A stretch of 64,000 bases of DNA from Bradyrhizobium sp. JYMT SZCCT0180 (GTDB lineage: Bacteria > Pseudomonadota > Alphaproteobacteria > Rhizobiales > Xanthobacteraceae): assembly GCF_018130165.1 (NCBI RefSeq), contig NZ_JAFCLZ010000008.1, positions 1 through 64,000 on the forward strand, written 5' to 3'. The first letter of the stretch is position 1. Every line of letters begins with the position of its first letter. Shown here one piece after another: positions 1 to 8,079 of the stretch. The position numbers and the translations under genes were made by a program. Below the pieces are notes generated by a model. The model saw only the letters and a program-made list of their open reading frames with translations. It was not told the origin of the DNA and did no database searches.

Positions 1-1345
1 CGGAGCCGTCGGCCGTCGCGAAGTTGACGTCGAAGGCGGCGTTGCCGCCGGTGCGGGTTAGCGTGAAGGTCTCGATCTGCGAGCCGTTATTGCCTTCGGT
101 GATGATGACATCGCTGATGGCAACCGAACCGGCAACCGGCGCCGGCTCTGCTGTGGTCTGGAGTTTGGCAAAATCCACGGGGCCGTCAGAAAACTGGACG
201 TGCTCGATGTTCCTGATCGTGTCGGCGCCATCGGGCGAGCCGGCGCGTTGATCGGTCAAGATCGCGGTCGTTGCGTTGACGAGGGTGACCTTGTAGTCCG
301 ATTGCTTGCCGTGGAAGACAGCCGTATCGTCTCCGTTGCCGCCGTCGAGGGCGTCGTTGCCGCCTTTGCCGCCAGACAGCGTGTCGTTGCCAACGCCGGC
401 CGTGATGGCGTCGTTGAACTGGCTGCCGAGGATCGTGTTGTTGTGTCCATCCGTATGTTGATCGTTCAGATACACGCCGTCCGTCGTGAGCCGGTAGATC
501 GTGACGCTGCTCCTCACGGTGTTGTTGTCGTAGTCTTGCCAATGTTCGCTGATGATGCCGTTCGAGTTGTCGACGACCTGGATCTGACCGGGGTGGTTGC
601 CGTCGGCGTTGAGGCCGGCGGTGACGGTGGCGGTGTGAACGCCGCCGTCGGTCCGCTGCATGCGGACGATATCGCCGGCCTGCACCTTGCTTTGCCAGTC
701 GTCAACGGCGACGGCGGCATCGTTTCCGCGATAGGCGATGCGCCAAAAGCCGCTTTCCTCGTTCGCGCTGACGTTAGTGGTGTTCGCCGACTGGGAGTCG
801 AGCGTTGCGCCTGCGGACGCCGCGATGGCGCTCGCGATGTTGTGGCAGTCATTGGCGTTGGCCACGCCGTTCTCGGCCGTCGCGATCATTCTTGCGGTCG
901 ACACGATGTCGGCCGAGGTCGGGATATGGTCGGCGGCGAACGGTGCGTCCAATTGTTGCGGAAGGGCGGTGATGGCGAGATTATGCCCGACAAAGTCGCC
1001 ACTGGCGGGCGTGAAGCTTTCCGGCACCGTCAGAAACAGGTTCGGCGCGATGTTGTTGCCGATCACGATCTGCACGTCCTTGAAGTGGGCTGCGCCGATG
1101 TTGCCGAGGTCCACACCGGCGGGCGCAACGGCGTGGGTGAGAACCTTGTTGTTCGGATCCCAATAGCTCAAATTGCTGGCAGCCAATGCGGCGGCATCCA
1201 ACGTGAAGATGCTGACGTTTTGGATCCTGCTGGCATCCTCGCCATAGGTTTGCTTCAGCAGATCGAGCAGGCTCACCGTTCCTGTACCCACCGGGCCGCT
1301 GATCGAGATTGGCAATGCGTCCTTGAAGAATGTATTGGTGCCCAT
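1..1345 (-). CDS. RTX/Calx-beta secreted protein, probable type I secretion substrate (C-terminus outside window)
   Basis: The reading frame is open from an ATG at 1345 (preceded by AAAGGGA) to the left edge, about 448 residues, so the C-terminus is missing. Residues about 300-360 carry glycine/aspartate-rich nonapeptides (VGNDTLSGGKGGNDALDGG, GNGDDTAVF) typical of calcium-binding RTX repeats. They are followed by the usual post-RTX segment and, at the edge, a Calx-beta-like strand (TLTRTGGNAAFDVNFATADG). There is no N-terminal signal peptide, as expected for a type I substrate. Residues about 160-265 contain a Cys (NDCHNIAS, C167) and a His (GGVHTATVT, H237) spaced as in CHAP/NlpC-like cysteine hydrolases; this is only a suggestion. 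The exporter genes lie immediately upstream on the same strand, which supports co-function. It is probably transcribed from its own promoter, because a terminator hairpin separates it from the upstream gene. Confidence 0.8.
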   Translation of the reverse strand, partial: MGTNTFFKDALPISISGPVGTGTVSLLDLLKQTYGEDASRIQNVSIFTLDAAALAASNLSYWDPNNKVLTHAVAPAGVDLGNIGAAHFKDVQIVIGNNIAPNLFLTVPESFTPASGDFVGHNLAITALPQQLDAPFAADHIPTSADIVSTARMIATAENGVANANDCHNIASAIAASAGATLDSQSANTTNVSANEESGFWRIAYRGNDAAVAVDDWQSKVQAGDIVRMQRTDGGVHTATVTAGLNADGNHPGQIQVVDNSNGIISEHWQDYDNNTVRSSVTIYRLTTDGVYLNDQHTDGHNNTILGSQFNDAITAGVGNDTLSGGKGGNDALDGGNGDDTAVFHGKQSDYKVTLVNATTAILTDQRAGSPDGADTIRNIEHVQFSDGPVDFAKLQTTAEPAPVAGSVAISDVIITEGNNGSQIETFTLTRTGGNAAFDVNFATADGS

Positions 1346-1424
1346 GATGATTGTCCCTTTTGATCGAACGAGCCACGGGGGCGTGCCCAGCACGGAGAGA
1401 GTGGGGTCTCCGCTCATTCGCATC

Positions 1425-1438
1425 TGTGATTTTTCACA
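1425..1438. promoter_or_regulatory. CRP/FNR-like palindrome upstream of the RTX gene
   Basis: TGTGA-TTTT-TCACA is a perfect inverted repeat with 5-bp arms, about 80 bp upstream of the RTX start codon. The half-site matches the CRP core, but the spacer is 4 rather than 6 bases. It is therefore a candidate site for a CRP/FNR-superfamily regulator, not a demonstrated one. Confidence 0.35.
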
Positions 1439-1551
1439 CATAACGCGCGTCGAGCATCTTCCGATCTTTTGAAGTTAGGAAGTACCGCGTCAGTTCGTTA
1501 TCTTTCGCATCAAGGCGATTCGCTTGGGCTGAGGTGACTCTCAAACAGAAG

Positions 1552-1575
1552 GGGCGGAGCAATGCTGCTCCGCCC
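1552..1575 (-). terminator. Strong stem-loop after the proline-rich gene
   Basis: GGGCGGAGCA at 1552-1561 pairs perfectly with TGCTCCGCCC at 1566-1575 around a 4-nt loop. On the minus strand it lies just after the stop at 1598 and is followed by a pyrimidine-rich stretch. It probably ends the exporter/proline-rich transcript and insulates the RTX gene. Confidence 0.65.
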
Positions 1576-1597
1576 AAACAGGTTCGACGCTCTATTG

Positions 1598-2338
1598 TTA
1601 CATGTACCGGGCGATTGCCGCGGCGATTTCCGGTGCGCGGGCGCGCAAGGTCTCGAGATTGTAGGGCGTTGAATATCGCGGCGCCCTGCGTTCGGAGCGA
1701 TAGACGACATCGTTCGTCTTGCGCTCGCGCTTGACGTGGCGTGTCTTGCGTTCGGCCTTGAACTGACGCTGGGGCTCGGCGAACGTCCGGGTGACGGCCG
1801 GCGGTTCGGTCGTCGCGACTTCGGACATCGGCGCCACGTCGATCCGCTTCGGCAATACCGGTGCCAATACCGGTGCCTTGGGCTCCTCGGGCAGCGATGC
1901 CATTTGAGGGCGCGCCGCCGAAACATCTTCTACTGCCGGCGCGGGCAGACGGGCCGGGGCCGGCAGGGTTGCCGGAGAGGAGAGGGGGTCTCGCGATACG
2001 GCCGGCGTATCGAGGGAGGCCAGGGTCACTGTAGGCGTCTCCGGAGTGCCGATTTCGACCGACGTTTCGGGAGCCGCGATCGGCGCAGCGGCAACCGGCT
2101 CCAGGGACGGGAAAAGGTCGGGCGGCAGGGGAAGCGACTTCGGCGCGGCTGTCGGCGTCGACACTGTCGGAGCCTGTGCCGTTTTGCGCTGGATCAACGC
2201 GTCTCGCGCTTTGGTCGCAAATTCCGATTGCGCCTTGCTCAGCAGTTTTTCCGACGAGCGGACCGGCGCCGTGTTCCACACCATCGCGGCAATCGATGCC
2301 GCGATGACCGCGCCGCCAATCATCCAGAACTTCATCAT
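1598..2338 (-). CDS. Proline/alanine-rich protein with N-terminal membrane anchor
   Basis: The chosen start is the first of two ATGs at 2338-2333, because GGGGAGAA lies just upstream; this gives 246 residues. The N-terminus (MMKFWMIGGAVIAASIAAMVW) is a single membrane segment with no obvious cleavage site. The middle, about residues 55-170, is rich in Pro, Ala and Thr and looks extended and disordered. The C-terminal third is basic (RKTRHVKRERK) and ends in a short predicted helix. I do not recognise a family. It lies 34 bp downstream of the type I exporter ATPase, on the same strand and upstream of the RTX gene, so an accessory role in secretion is plausible. A periplasmic spacer or TonB-like rod would fit the composition, but neither is demonstrated. 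Confidence 0.65.
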   Translation of the reverse strand: MMKFWMIGGAVIAASIAAMVWNTAPVRSSEKLLSKAQSEFATKARDALIQRKTAQAPTVSTPTAAPKSLPLPPDLFPSLEPVAAAPIAAPETSVEIGTPETPTVTLASLDTPAVSRDPLSSPATLPAPARLPAPAVEDVSAARPQMASLPEEPKAPVLAPVLPKRIDVAPMSEVATTEPPAVTRTFAEPQRQFKAERKTRHVKRERKTNDVVYRSERRAPRYSTPYNLETLRARAPEIAAAIARYM

Positions 2339-2372
2339 GACTTTTCTCCCCGGGTAGGTGACGGGGTTGGTT

Positions 2373-4133
2373 CTAGCCGGTCGCGAGGGCCTCGGAAGTG
2401 ACGTTACGCACAGAGCGTTCGGTGGTCGCCGCAAGCGCAACTTTGTTTCCGCGGATACTGGCGATCACCTCGTCACGCGGGCCTTGTGCGATGACCTGTC
2501 CGAACGACATCACCATCAGCTTGTCGACATGGGCCAGGAGCAGGTTGCGGTGGGTTACCGCGATCACCGTGCAGCCCGCTGCCTTCATCGCCGCCATCGC
2601 ACGGCCGAGCGCTTTTTCGCCTTCCTCGTCGAGGTTGGAGTTGGGCTCGTCCAGGATCACAAGGCGCGGGCAGCCATAGAGCGCACGGGCAAGACCGACC
2701 CGCTGGCGCATGCCGCCGGACAGCGCCACGCCGCCTTCGCCGAGCAACGTGTCGTAGCCGTTCGGCAGGCGCAGGATTACTTCGTGCGCACCTGCAGCCC
2801 GGGCAGCCGCGACGACGGCCTTGGGATCGACCGTGCCAAGACGGGCAATGTTTTCAGCCACCGTCCCGGAGAACAGTTCGATGTCCTGCGGCAGGTAACC
2901 GATATGCTTGCCGAGCACGTTCTGGTCCCACTGGCCGTATTCCGCGCCGTCGATCCGTATTGTGCCATCGCGCAGCGGCCAAACACCGGCAAGAGCGCGA
3001 GCCAGGGTAGACTTACCGCTCGCCGAGGCGCCGACGATCGCTATGCTTTCTCCCGCCTTGAGGCTGAGCGAAACCCCCTTGACCGCCGGACGGGACGCAT
3101 TGGGCGGCCAGATCACCGCGTTTTCGACTTCGATATTGCCTTTGGGCGTGGGCAGCGCGGTCGGCGCTTCGCCAAGCGGGAGCGCCTGGAACAGGTTTTC
3201 AAGACGATTGAAGGAGGTCCGGAAGGCCACGATGCGCTTCCACTGGCCGACGATCTGCTCGATCGGAGCGAGCGCGCGGCCCATGATGATCGACGCGGCC
3301 ATCATGGCGCCGGGGGAAATCTCCTTGTCGATGGCGAGCCACGCACCGGCACAGAGCATGCTGATCTGAACGGTGAGCCGGACGAACTTGACGAGGGCGT
3401 GAAGCGCCGCTCCGCGCTCGGTAGCGGCGCTATGGACTGCGATATGGGCGTATTGCGCGCCGCTCCAGCGATCGAGCACGACATCGCCCATGCCGAGGCC
3501 GCGCACCACCTCGCCATTGCGCAGTGCCGACGCAGCGAAGCGGTTGGCCTCGTTCGCCAGCCGGCCCGCCTCGTTGACGCCGGAGCGCGTGTAAAATTCG
3601 GTGGCCAAGGCAAGACCGAAGAGGACGAACGCACCGACAAGCGCCACCGTGCCGAGTACGACGTGCTGCATGAAGCAGAGCACGACGAAGACCGGCGTCC
3701 AGGGCACGTCGCAGATGATTGCCGCGACGCCGCCGCTGATGCATTCGCGAATCGTCTCGGCGTCGCGGATCACCTGCTGACCCATCCGGTGCTGCGGCGA
3801 CAACTCGGCCTTCATCATGGTTTCAAACAGCGGCCGTCGCAGAGCGCTTTCGAACCGAACGCCGGCGCGCGCCAGGACGCCTGACCGGGTGAATTCGAGT
3901 ATGCCGTAGAGGATCAGGAAAATGCCAACGACCAGCGTCAGCATGACCAGGGTGCTGACATTGCGACTGGTCAGGACACGATCATAGACCTGCATCGAAT
4001 ACAGCGGTGATGCGAGCATGGCAGCGTTGATGAACATGCTGAGGACGAACGTCGTTCCCAGCGCGGGATAGCAAGCTTTCAAGGCCTGAGTGAGCGGCGA
4101 GCGGCTATGGGTCTTGTTGCTCTGAGCGGCCAT
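2373..4133 (-). CDS. Type I secretion ABC exporter, permease-ATPase (PrtD/HlyB family)
   Basis: This is an inner-membrane ABC exporter that powers one-step secretion of RTX proteins. The first ATG in frame is at 4145, but GGAGG lies inside those first codons and 7 bases before the ATG at 4133, so MAAQSNK is the likelier N-terminus (586 residues). Residues about 20-310 form the six-helix transmembrane domain. The nucleotide-binding domain follows, with Walker A GASASGKST near residue 370, signature LSGGMRQR near 472, Walker B RLVILDEP near 490 and an H-loop His near 528. The length matches PrtD-type exporters, which lack the C39-like peptidase domain. It is divergent from the HlyD-family adaptor and upstream of the RTX substrate. 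No TolC-like outer-membrane channel is encoded in the window. Confidence 0.93.
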   Translation of the reverse strand: MAAQSNKTHSRSPLTQALKACYPALGTTFVLSMFINAAMLASPLYSMQVYDRVLTSRNVSTLVMLTLVVGIFLILYGILEFTRSGVLARAGVRFESALRRPLFETMMKAELSPQHRMGQQVIRDAETIRECISGGVAAIICDVPWTPVFVVLCFMQHVVLGTVALVGAFVLFGLALATEFYTRSGVNEAGRLANEANRFAASALRNGEVVRGLGMGDVVLDRWSGAQYAHIAVHSAATERGAALHALVKFVRLTVQISMLCAGAWLAIDKEISPGAMMAASIIMGRALAPIEQIVGQWKRIVAFRTSFNRLENLFQALPLGEAPTALPTPKGNIEVENAVIWPPNASRPAVKGVSLSLKAGESIAIVGASASGKSTLARALAGVWPLRDGTIRIDGAEYGQWDQNVLGKHIGYLPQDIELFSGTVAENIARLGTVDPKAVVAAARAAGAHEVILRLPNGYDTLLGEGGVALSGGMRQRVGLARALYGCPRLVILDEPNSNLDEEGEKALGRAMAAMKAAGCTVIAVTHRNLLLAHVDKLMVMSFGQVIAQGPRDEVIASIRGNKVALAATTERSVRNVTSEALATG

Positions 4134-4205
4134 GTTGTCCTCCATCGGCTGGATGACGTTTTGGCATGTCGGGATCGGCGCCGACTGTGATGCGTGTCAC
4201 CAAGC

Positions 4206-4223
4206 CAAAAACCTCGGTTTTTG
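4206..4223. promoter_or_regulatory. 18-bp palindrome in the divergent exporter/adaptor promoter region
   Basis: CAAAAACCTCGGTTTTTG has perfect 8-bp arms around a 2-bp centre. It lies almost midway between the divergent start codons of the exporter ATPase (4133) and the adaptor (4347). That position suits an operator controlling both genes. The cognate regulator is unknown. Confidence 0.45.
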
Positions 4224-4346
4224 TCCCATGAAGCGGACTTTCGAGCTCGATCAAGGGAACGCGGGTGAACCGTGCGTGATGTCACTCACAGTGGGGCGGC
4301 GCCAGATCGCGCAGGATGGCGCCATCATGGCGATGGAGGGACCAAC

Positions 4347-5693
4347 ATGAACGCTCTTGCACTCAACGCGTCAGACCAACTCTACGCAGCCAAAAATCTG
4401 GATGATCACCGCGGTTACGGCCGTCTCGGCTTTGCCGCCATCGCGCTGGTATTTGGTGGCTTCGGTGTCTGGGCTGGTTTCGCCCCGCTCGATCGCGCCG
4501 CCATTGCGCAAGGCCAGGTGGCCGTCGAGAGCAGCAACAAGCCGGTCCAGCATCTCGAAGGCGGCATCGTCCGGGAAATCCTGGTCCGCGACGCCCAGCA
4601 GGTGAAAGAAGGGGACGTGCTCCTGCGCCTGCAGCCCACCAACGCCCAGGCCAATCTCGACCTGCTGCGCAAGCAGATCGACGCCAATCTGGCCCAGGAA
4701 GCCCGCCTCGTTGCCGAGCAGACGCGGGCCGACCAGATCAAGTTTCCGGCCGACCTCCTGGCACGGCGCAAGGTCGCCGAGACCGAAATGGCGATCAGGG
4801 ACCAGGAGCGGCAATTCCGCGAGCGGAAGCAGTCGCTCGACGGCCAGATCGGCATTCTCGCCGCCCAGATCGAGCAGAAGCAGCAGGACATCACCGGACG
4901 CACGCGCCAGAGGGATTCGCTTGCGGCCCAGATGACGAGCTACAAAACCGAAATGACGACGGTGTTTCCGCTGGTCGCAAAGGGCTTTTATGCGCGCAAT
5001 AAATATCTCGCACTCGAACGCGACGCGAACCGCGTCGAAGGCGAATTCGGTCTTGCCGAAAGTGATATCCTGCGGTTCGGCAAAGCTATCGAGGAGGCGA
5101 AACTTCAGATCAAGCAAGCCCGCTTCAAATTCGACGATGAAGTCTCCACCGCGCTGAACGACATCCGCGCCAAGATTTCGGACGCACGGGAAAAGATCGT
5201 GATGGCCGAGGATGTCCTGACCCGGGTCGATGTGCGGGCGCCGCGGAGCGGCACCGTGCTCGGACTGAAGGTGCACGGCGTCGGGGCGGTCGTTAAGCCC
5301 GGTGAAACCCTGGCCGAAATCGTTCCGCTCGGTGAGGGACTGCTGGTCACCGCACGCGTTCAACCGAGCGATATTGAAAGTGTCGAGGTTGGTCATACTG
5401 CCGAAGTGCGCTTCGCCAACTTCTCGTCGCGGCAAGTCTCGGTCATCCTGGGCAAGGTGGTCAGCATCGCGCCCGATGCGACCGTCGATCAGACCGGCAA
5501 TCAGCAGCAGCAACAGCCTTATTTCGCCGTCAAGATCGTGATTGACTACAGCGCCGTGCCGGAAAATATCGCGAAGAAGATCCAGCCGGGCATGCAGGCC
5601 GACATTCTGATCTCGACCGGCGAGCGTACCGCGCTCACCTATTTCATCGCGCCGCTGACGAGCACCTTCGCCAAGACGTTCCGGGAGAAGTGA
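4347..5693 (+). CDS. HlyD-family type I secretion periplasmic adaptor
   Basis: This is the membrane-fusion subunit linking the ABC exporter to an outer-membrane channel. The start at 4347 is preceded by GGAGGG and gives 448 residues. A single N-terminal membrane segment (residues about 25-48, IALVFGGFGVWAGFAPL) is followed by a biotinyl-lipoyl-like half motif (VQHLEGGIVREILVRDAQQV). A long alpha-helical hairpin spans about 90-280. The second lipoyl half and beta-barrel then follow (VRAPRSGTVLGLKVH). The C-terminus (IQPGMQADILISTGERTAL, then a YFIAPL turn) is the characteristic HlyD ending. It is transcribed away from the exporter ATPase, whereas exporter and adaptor are usually in one operon. 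Confidence 0.93.
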   Translation: MNALALNASDQLYAAKNLDDHRGYGRLGFAAIALVFGGFGVWAGFAPLDRAAIAQGQVAVESSNKPVQHLEGGIVREILVRDAQQVKEGDVLLRLQPTNAQANLDLLRKQIDANLAQEARLVAEQTRADQIKFPADLLARRKVAETEMAIRDQERQFRERKQSLDGQIGILAAQIEQKQQDITGRTRQRDSLAAQMTSYKTEMTTVFPLVAKGFYARNKYLALERDANRVEGEFGLAESDILRFGKAIEEAKLQIKQARFKFDDEVSTALNDIRAKISDAREKIVMAEDVLTRVDVRAPRSGTVLGLKVHGVGAVVKPGETLAEIVPLGEGLLVTARVQPSDIESVEVGHTAEVRFANFSSRQVSVILGKVVSIAPDATVDQTGNQQQQQPYFAVKIVIDYSAVPENIAKKIQPGMQADILISTGERTALTYFIAPLTSTFAKTFREK

Positions 5694-5753
5694 TCGCAGG
5701 ACCGGCGGGATTGCTGCGGCGCAATTGCGGAAGCGGGGCATGCGGCCCAGGTC

Positions 5754-7442
5754 TCAGCCGGGAGGGACAGGTGGAGGCTTGCCCGGCACACCCAGTCGCG
5801 CATGGGCGGTTGCGAATACCTGCCGGGTCTCCCCATTTTTGGCGGTCAGCGACACCAGCTCAAACCCCGTGGGGTCGAGACCAGCGGCCTCGAGCGCAAT
5901 TGAATCGGATAGCAACTGGCTGCCACGAGCTTCAGTCAGCGCGGCGAGGCCGCTTGCGGTATCGATAACCGGTCCGATCGCGGTCAGCACCTTCGAAGGT
6001 CCCGCACCAATCCGGCCGAGATAGGCCGCGCCAAACGCCAGTCCCATCGCCACAGCGATCGGCCGGCCAAGCTCTGCGGCGAACTTTTCGTTGATGCGGT
6101 CAAGCGCGACGTCGATGTCGGCGCTCGCCGCGGCGGCAGCGCGGCATGCGGCCTTCGGGGAGTCGTCCCGGCCAAACACGGCAACTATTCCACTTCCGGT
6201 CATCCGCACAACCCAGCCCTCGTGATTTGCGATTGCGGTGTGGGCCATGTCGAGGAACTCGTTGAGGAGGAAGATCGCGTCGTAAGCCTGCCGCGCACCC
6301 ATCAGGGCGGCTTGATCCTGCAACTGGACGCAGAGCGCTGCGACCTGCCGTTCGATTCCCGCCGAATCGAGCTCGGGCTCTGTGGCGGCGGCATCAGCGG
6401 TGTGCGCGAGCCGGGTGACCGTCAACGCCGCCGTCGGCCGGATCTGACACGCAAGCCGGACGAGGGGATCTTCCGCGCCGAGCATTTCAAGCTCGGCGGC
6501 CGTGCGGGGAGGCAGCGAAGCTTCGCCTTGTTCGATCCGTACGCTGCAAGCCGTGCAGCGGCCGCGTCCTCCGCAGGCATCGGCGTGCGGTACCCTGTGG
6601 ATGCGGCTGATCTCGAGCAGGGTCGGACCTGTCGAAGCCTTCAGCGTCGAGCCATTGACATAAATGACGTCGATCTTGGGCGCGACCACGATCCTCAGGA
6701 ACCGCACGATGACGGCTCCGGCCGCCGCCACGAGGATGGTAGCATAGGCAGCCACCGCGGTCAGGCGCCATCGCCACAGCGCATCCTCCGCCTCGGACGA
6801 GGGCCACCGCGTCGCCGCGCGAACCTGCGCTGCAAACGCATCGTCCGCCATCAGCACGCCGACAACCCGGGCCGCAGCGACCAGTCCGGCGACCGCTGCA
6901 ATTGGCAGCGCCAACGCCAGGACTGACAGAACCGGCGCGATGGCGGCGTATCTCGGCGTTAACTTGAGCCATTGGTGGAGACCCAGGCAGCCGTGGCCCC
7001 ATAGCAGCACGATCAGGGTGACGTAGAGGAATGCATGTTCGGGCCAGAGCCTGGCGAGCTTATAGAGTGAATCGTCGTCGACCCCGAAAAGCAGGTTCGC
7101 TCCTCGCGTGTCGACGATGTAGGGCAGGAGCAGCAACGGAACGAGGATGCCGCTGAACGTCAGGACGGCGTCCGATAGCGACATCCGCAACGTTGCCCGG
7201 CGAGCGACGAACCACAGCGTAGTGCCGATATGACTGACAAACGCGACGAACAGCAGCGCGGCGCCGGGCCATGAGCGAACAAGCGCCGTTCGCCAAGCCG
7301 CGATGTCGCCCATCGTTTCCAGGGACACCAGACCCGTCGCATAATTGCAAAGCTCGGCCGCGGCGAAGACGAACAGAACAAGACCGGAAACCAGCGCGAT
7401 GTGGCGAGCGGCTTGCTCCAGGCGACGAGACGGTAAGCTCAT
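5754..7442 (-). CDS. Six-helix membrane protein with 2Fe-2S ferredoxin and degenerate class III cyclase domains
   Basis: The protein has 562 residues. Residues 12-250 hold about six hydrophobic helices. Residues about 255-345 form a plant-type 2Fe-2S ferredoxin domain with ligands C290, C296, C299 and C332 (ACGGRGRCTAC, then LACQI). Residues 360-545 align with adenylate/guanylate cyclase catalytic domains (AIFLLNEFLD, GSGIVAVFG, GLAFGAAYLGRIG). By eye the catalytic residues are replaced: the first metal Asp is Q373 (ALCVQLQ), the second is S417 (TGSG instead of IGDG), and the IGDTVNVAAR segment reads IGPVIDTASG, losing the substrate Asp, Asn and Arg. The fold is probably kept but cyclase activity is unlikely. 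It may be a redox-responsive membrane sensor. No adjacent partner gene is obvious. Confidence 0.85.
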   Translation of the reverse strand: MSLPSRRLEQAARHIALVSGLVLFVFAAAELCNYATGLVSLETMGDIAAWRTALVRSWPGAALLFVAFVSHIGTTLWFVARRATLRMSLSDAVLTFSGILVPLLLLPYIVDTRGANLLFGVDDDSLYKLARLWPEHAFLYVTLIVLLWGHGCLGLHQWLKLTPRYAAIAPVLSVLALALPIAAVAGLVAAARVVGVLMADDAFAAQVRAATRWPSSEAEDALWRWRLTAVAAYATILVAAAGAVIVRFLRIVVAPKIDVIYVNGSTLKASTGPTLLEISRIHRVPHADACGGRGRCTACSVRIEQGEASLPPRTAAELEMLGAEDPLVRLACQIRPTAALTVTRLAHTADAAATEPELDSAGIERQVAALCVQLQDQAALMGARQAYDAIFLLNEFLDMAHTAIANHEGWVVRMTGSGIVAVFGRDDSPKAACRAAAAASADIDVALDRINEKFAAELGRPIAVAMGLAFGAAYLGRIGAGPSKVLTAIGPVIDTASGLAALTEARGSQLLSDSIALEAAGLDPTGFELVSLTAKNGETRQVFATAHARLGVPGKPPPVPPG

Positions 7443-7488
7443 CGCACCACGCCTTTTCCGCCCCTGGGAGCGCTGTTGTCGGCTCCAA

Positions 7489-7518
7489 GACTTGCTTCAA
7501 AGCGACTTGCTTCAAAGC
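7489..7518. repeat. Tandem 15-bp duplication
   Basis: GACTTGCTTCAAAGC occurs twice head to tail (7489-7503 and 7504-7518), just upstream of the cyclase-like gene. It may alter promoter spacing; no function is evident. Confidence 0.7.
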
Positions 7519-7798
7519 GTTTCGCATCACGAATACGACTTGAAGAGATCACGGTCGCTTCTCCATAGGGCAAGGACCCGCGGGACAGATAATGTGGACC
7601 ATCTGCCTCGGCGTCGTCCATACTCAATCTTCGGCGGCGGTCCGGCATCGACCGGCCCGCAGCTTCACGGCCGCCTTGTTCTGCGTTGCGTGGCGTTTGG
7701 ATCGTCGTTGAAGAGGCCGTCACCTTGGCCGGGATCCACGCCAGATGGGATAGGCAATGCGGGAAAACCTGCCGCCTGCTGGAGGCCAGCATCCGCGT

Positions 7799-7930
7799 TC
7801 GCGACCGCAAGCAGGCGCTGGGCCCGGGCTCTCGGTGCAGGCCGAGATCAAGACCGGCCAGCAGCGGGTCATCCAGTATCTGCTCTCGCCGATCATGCAG
7901 GCCCTCGACGAGGCGGGCAGGGAGCGGTGA
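7799..7930 (+). pseudogene. Remnant of the C-terminus of a HlyD-family adaptor
   Basis: From 7829 to the TGA at 7928-7930, one frame reads LSVQAEIKTGQQRVIQYLLS and then PIMQALDEAGRER. This closely follows the canonical C-terminus of HlyD-family type I secretion adaptors (PGM.V.AEIKTG.R.VIEYLLSP, ending RER). Upstream coding continues as QALGPG only in a different frame, so one base appears to be lost near 7828. No start or N-terminal domains remain. The fragment differs from the intact adaptor at 4347-5693, so it marks a second, decayed secretion locus. Confidence 0.6.
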
Positions 7931-7960
7931 CGGGGGGATGACCCAACTCTCATCTCACGT

Positions 7961-8076
7961 CGTCCCGGCGAACGCCGGGACCCATACCGCGTGATCTCGC
8001 GATGAAGACGCGGTAACGGAGACCATCCGCGAAACTTCTTCCTGTGGCTATGGGTCCCGGGTCAAGCCCGGGACGA
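7961..8076. repeat. REP-like pair of inverted hairpins
   Basis: TCCCGGCG-AA-CGCCGGGA (7963-7980) and GTCCCGGG-tcaag-CCCGGGAC (8054-8074) are each hairpins. Each is flanked by the same GGGACCCATA-type tail, in opposite orientation. The pair, about 70 bp apart, has the arrangement of a bacterial interspersed mosaic element. Elements of this kind are frequent between genes in Bradyrhizobium, from memory. Confidence 0.65.
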
Positions 8077-8079
8077 AGG

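Noticed and set aside
186..1363. Long plus-strand frame opposite the RTX gene
   Set aside because: It is antisense to a frame with clear RTX repeats and has no recognisable domain.
7439..7810. Small minus-strand frame whose stop overlaps the cyclase-like start (ATGA)
   Set aside because: It has a low-complexity basic sequence, a tandem duplication inside it and no recognisable family, so the overlap is probably chance.
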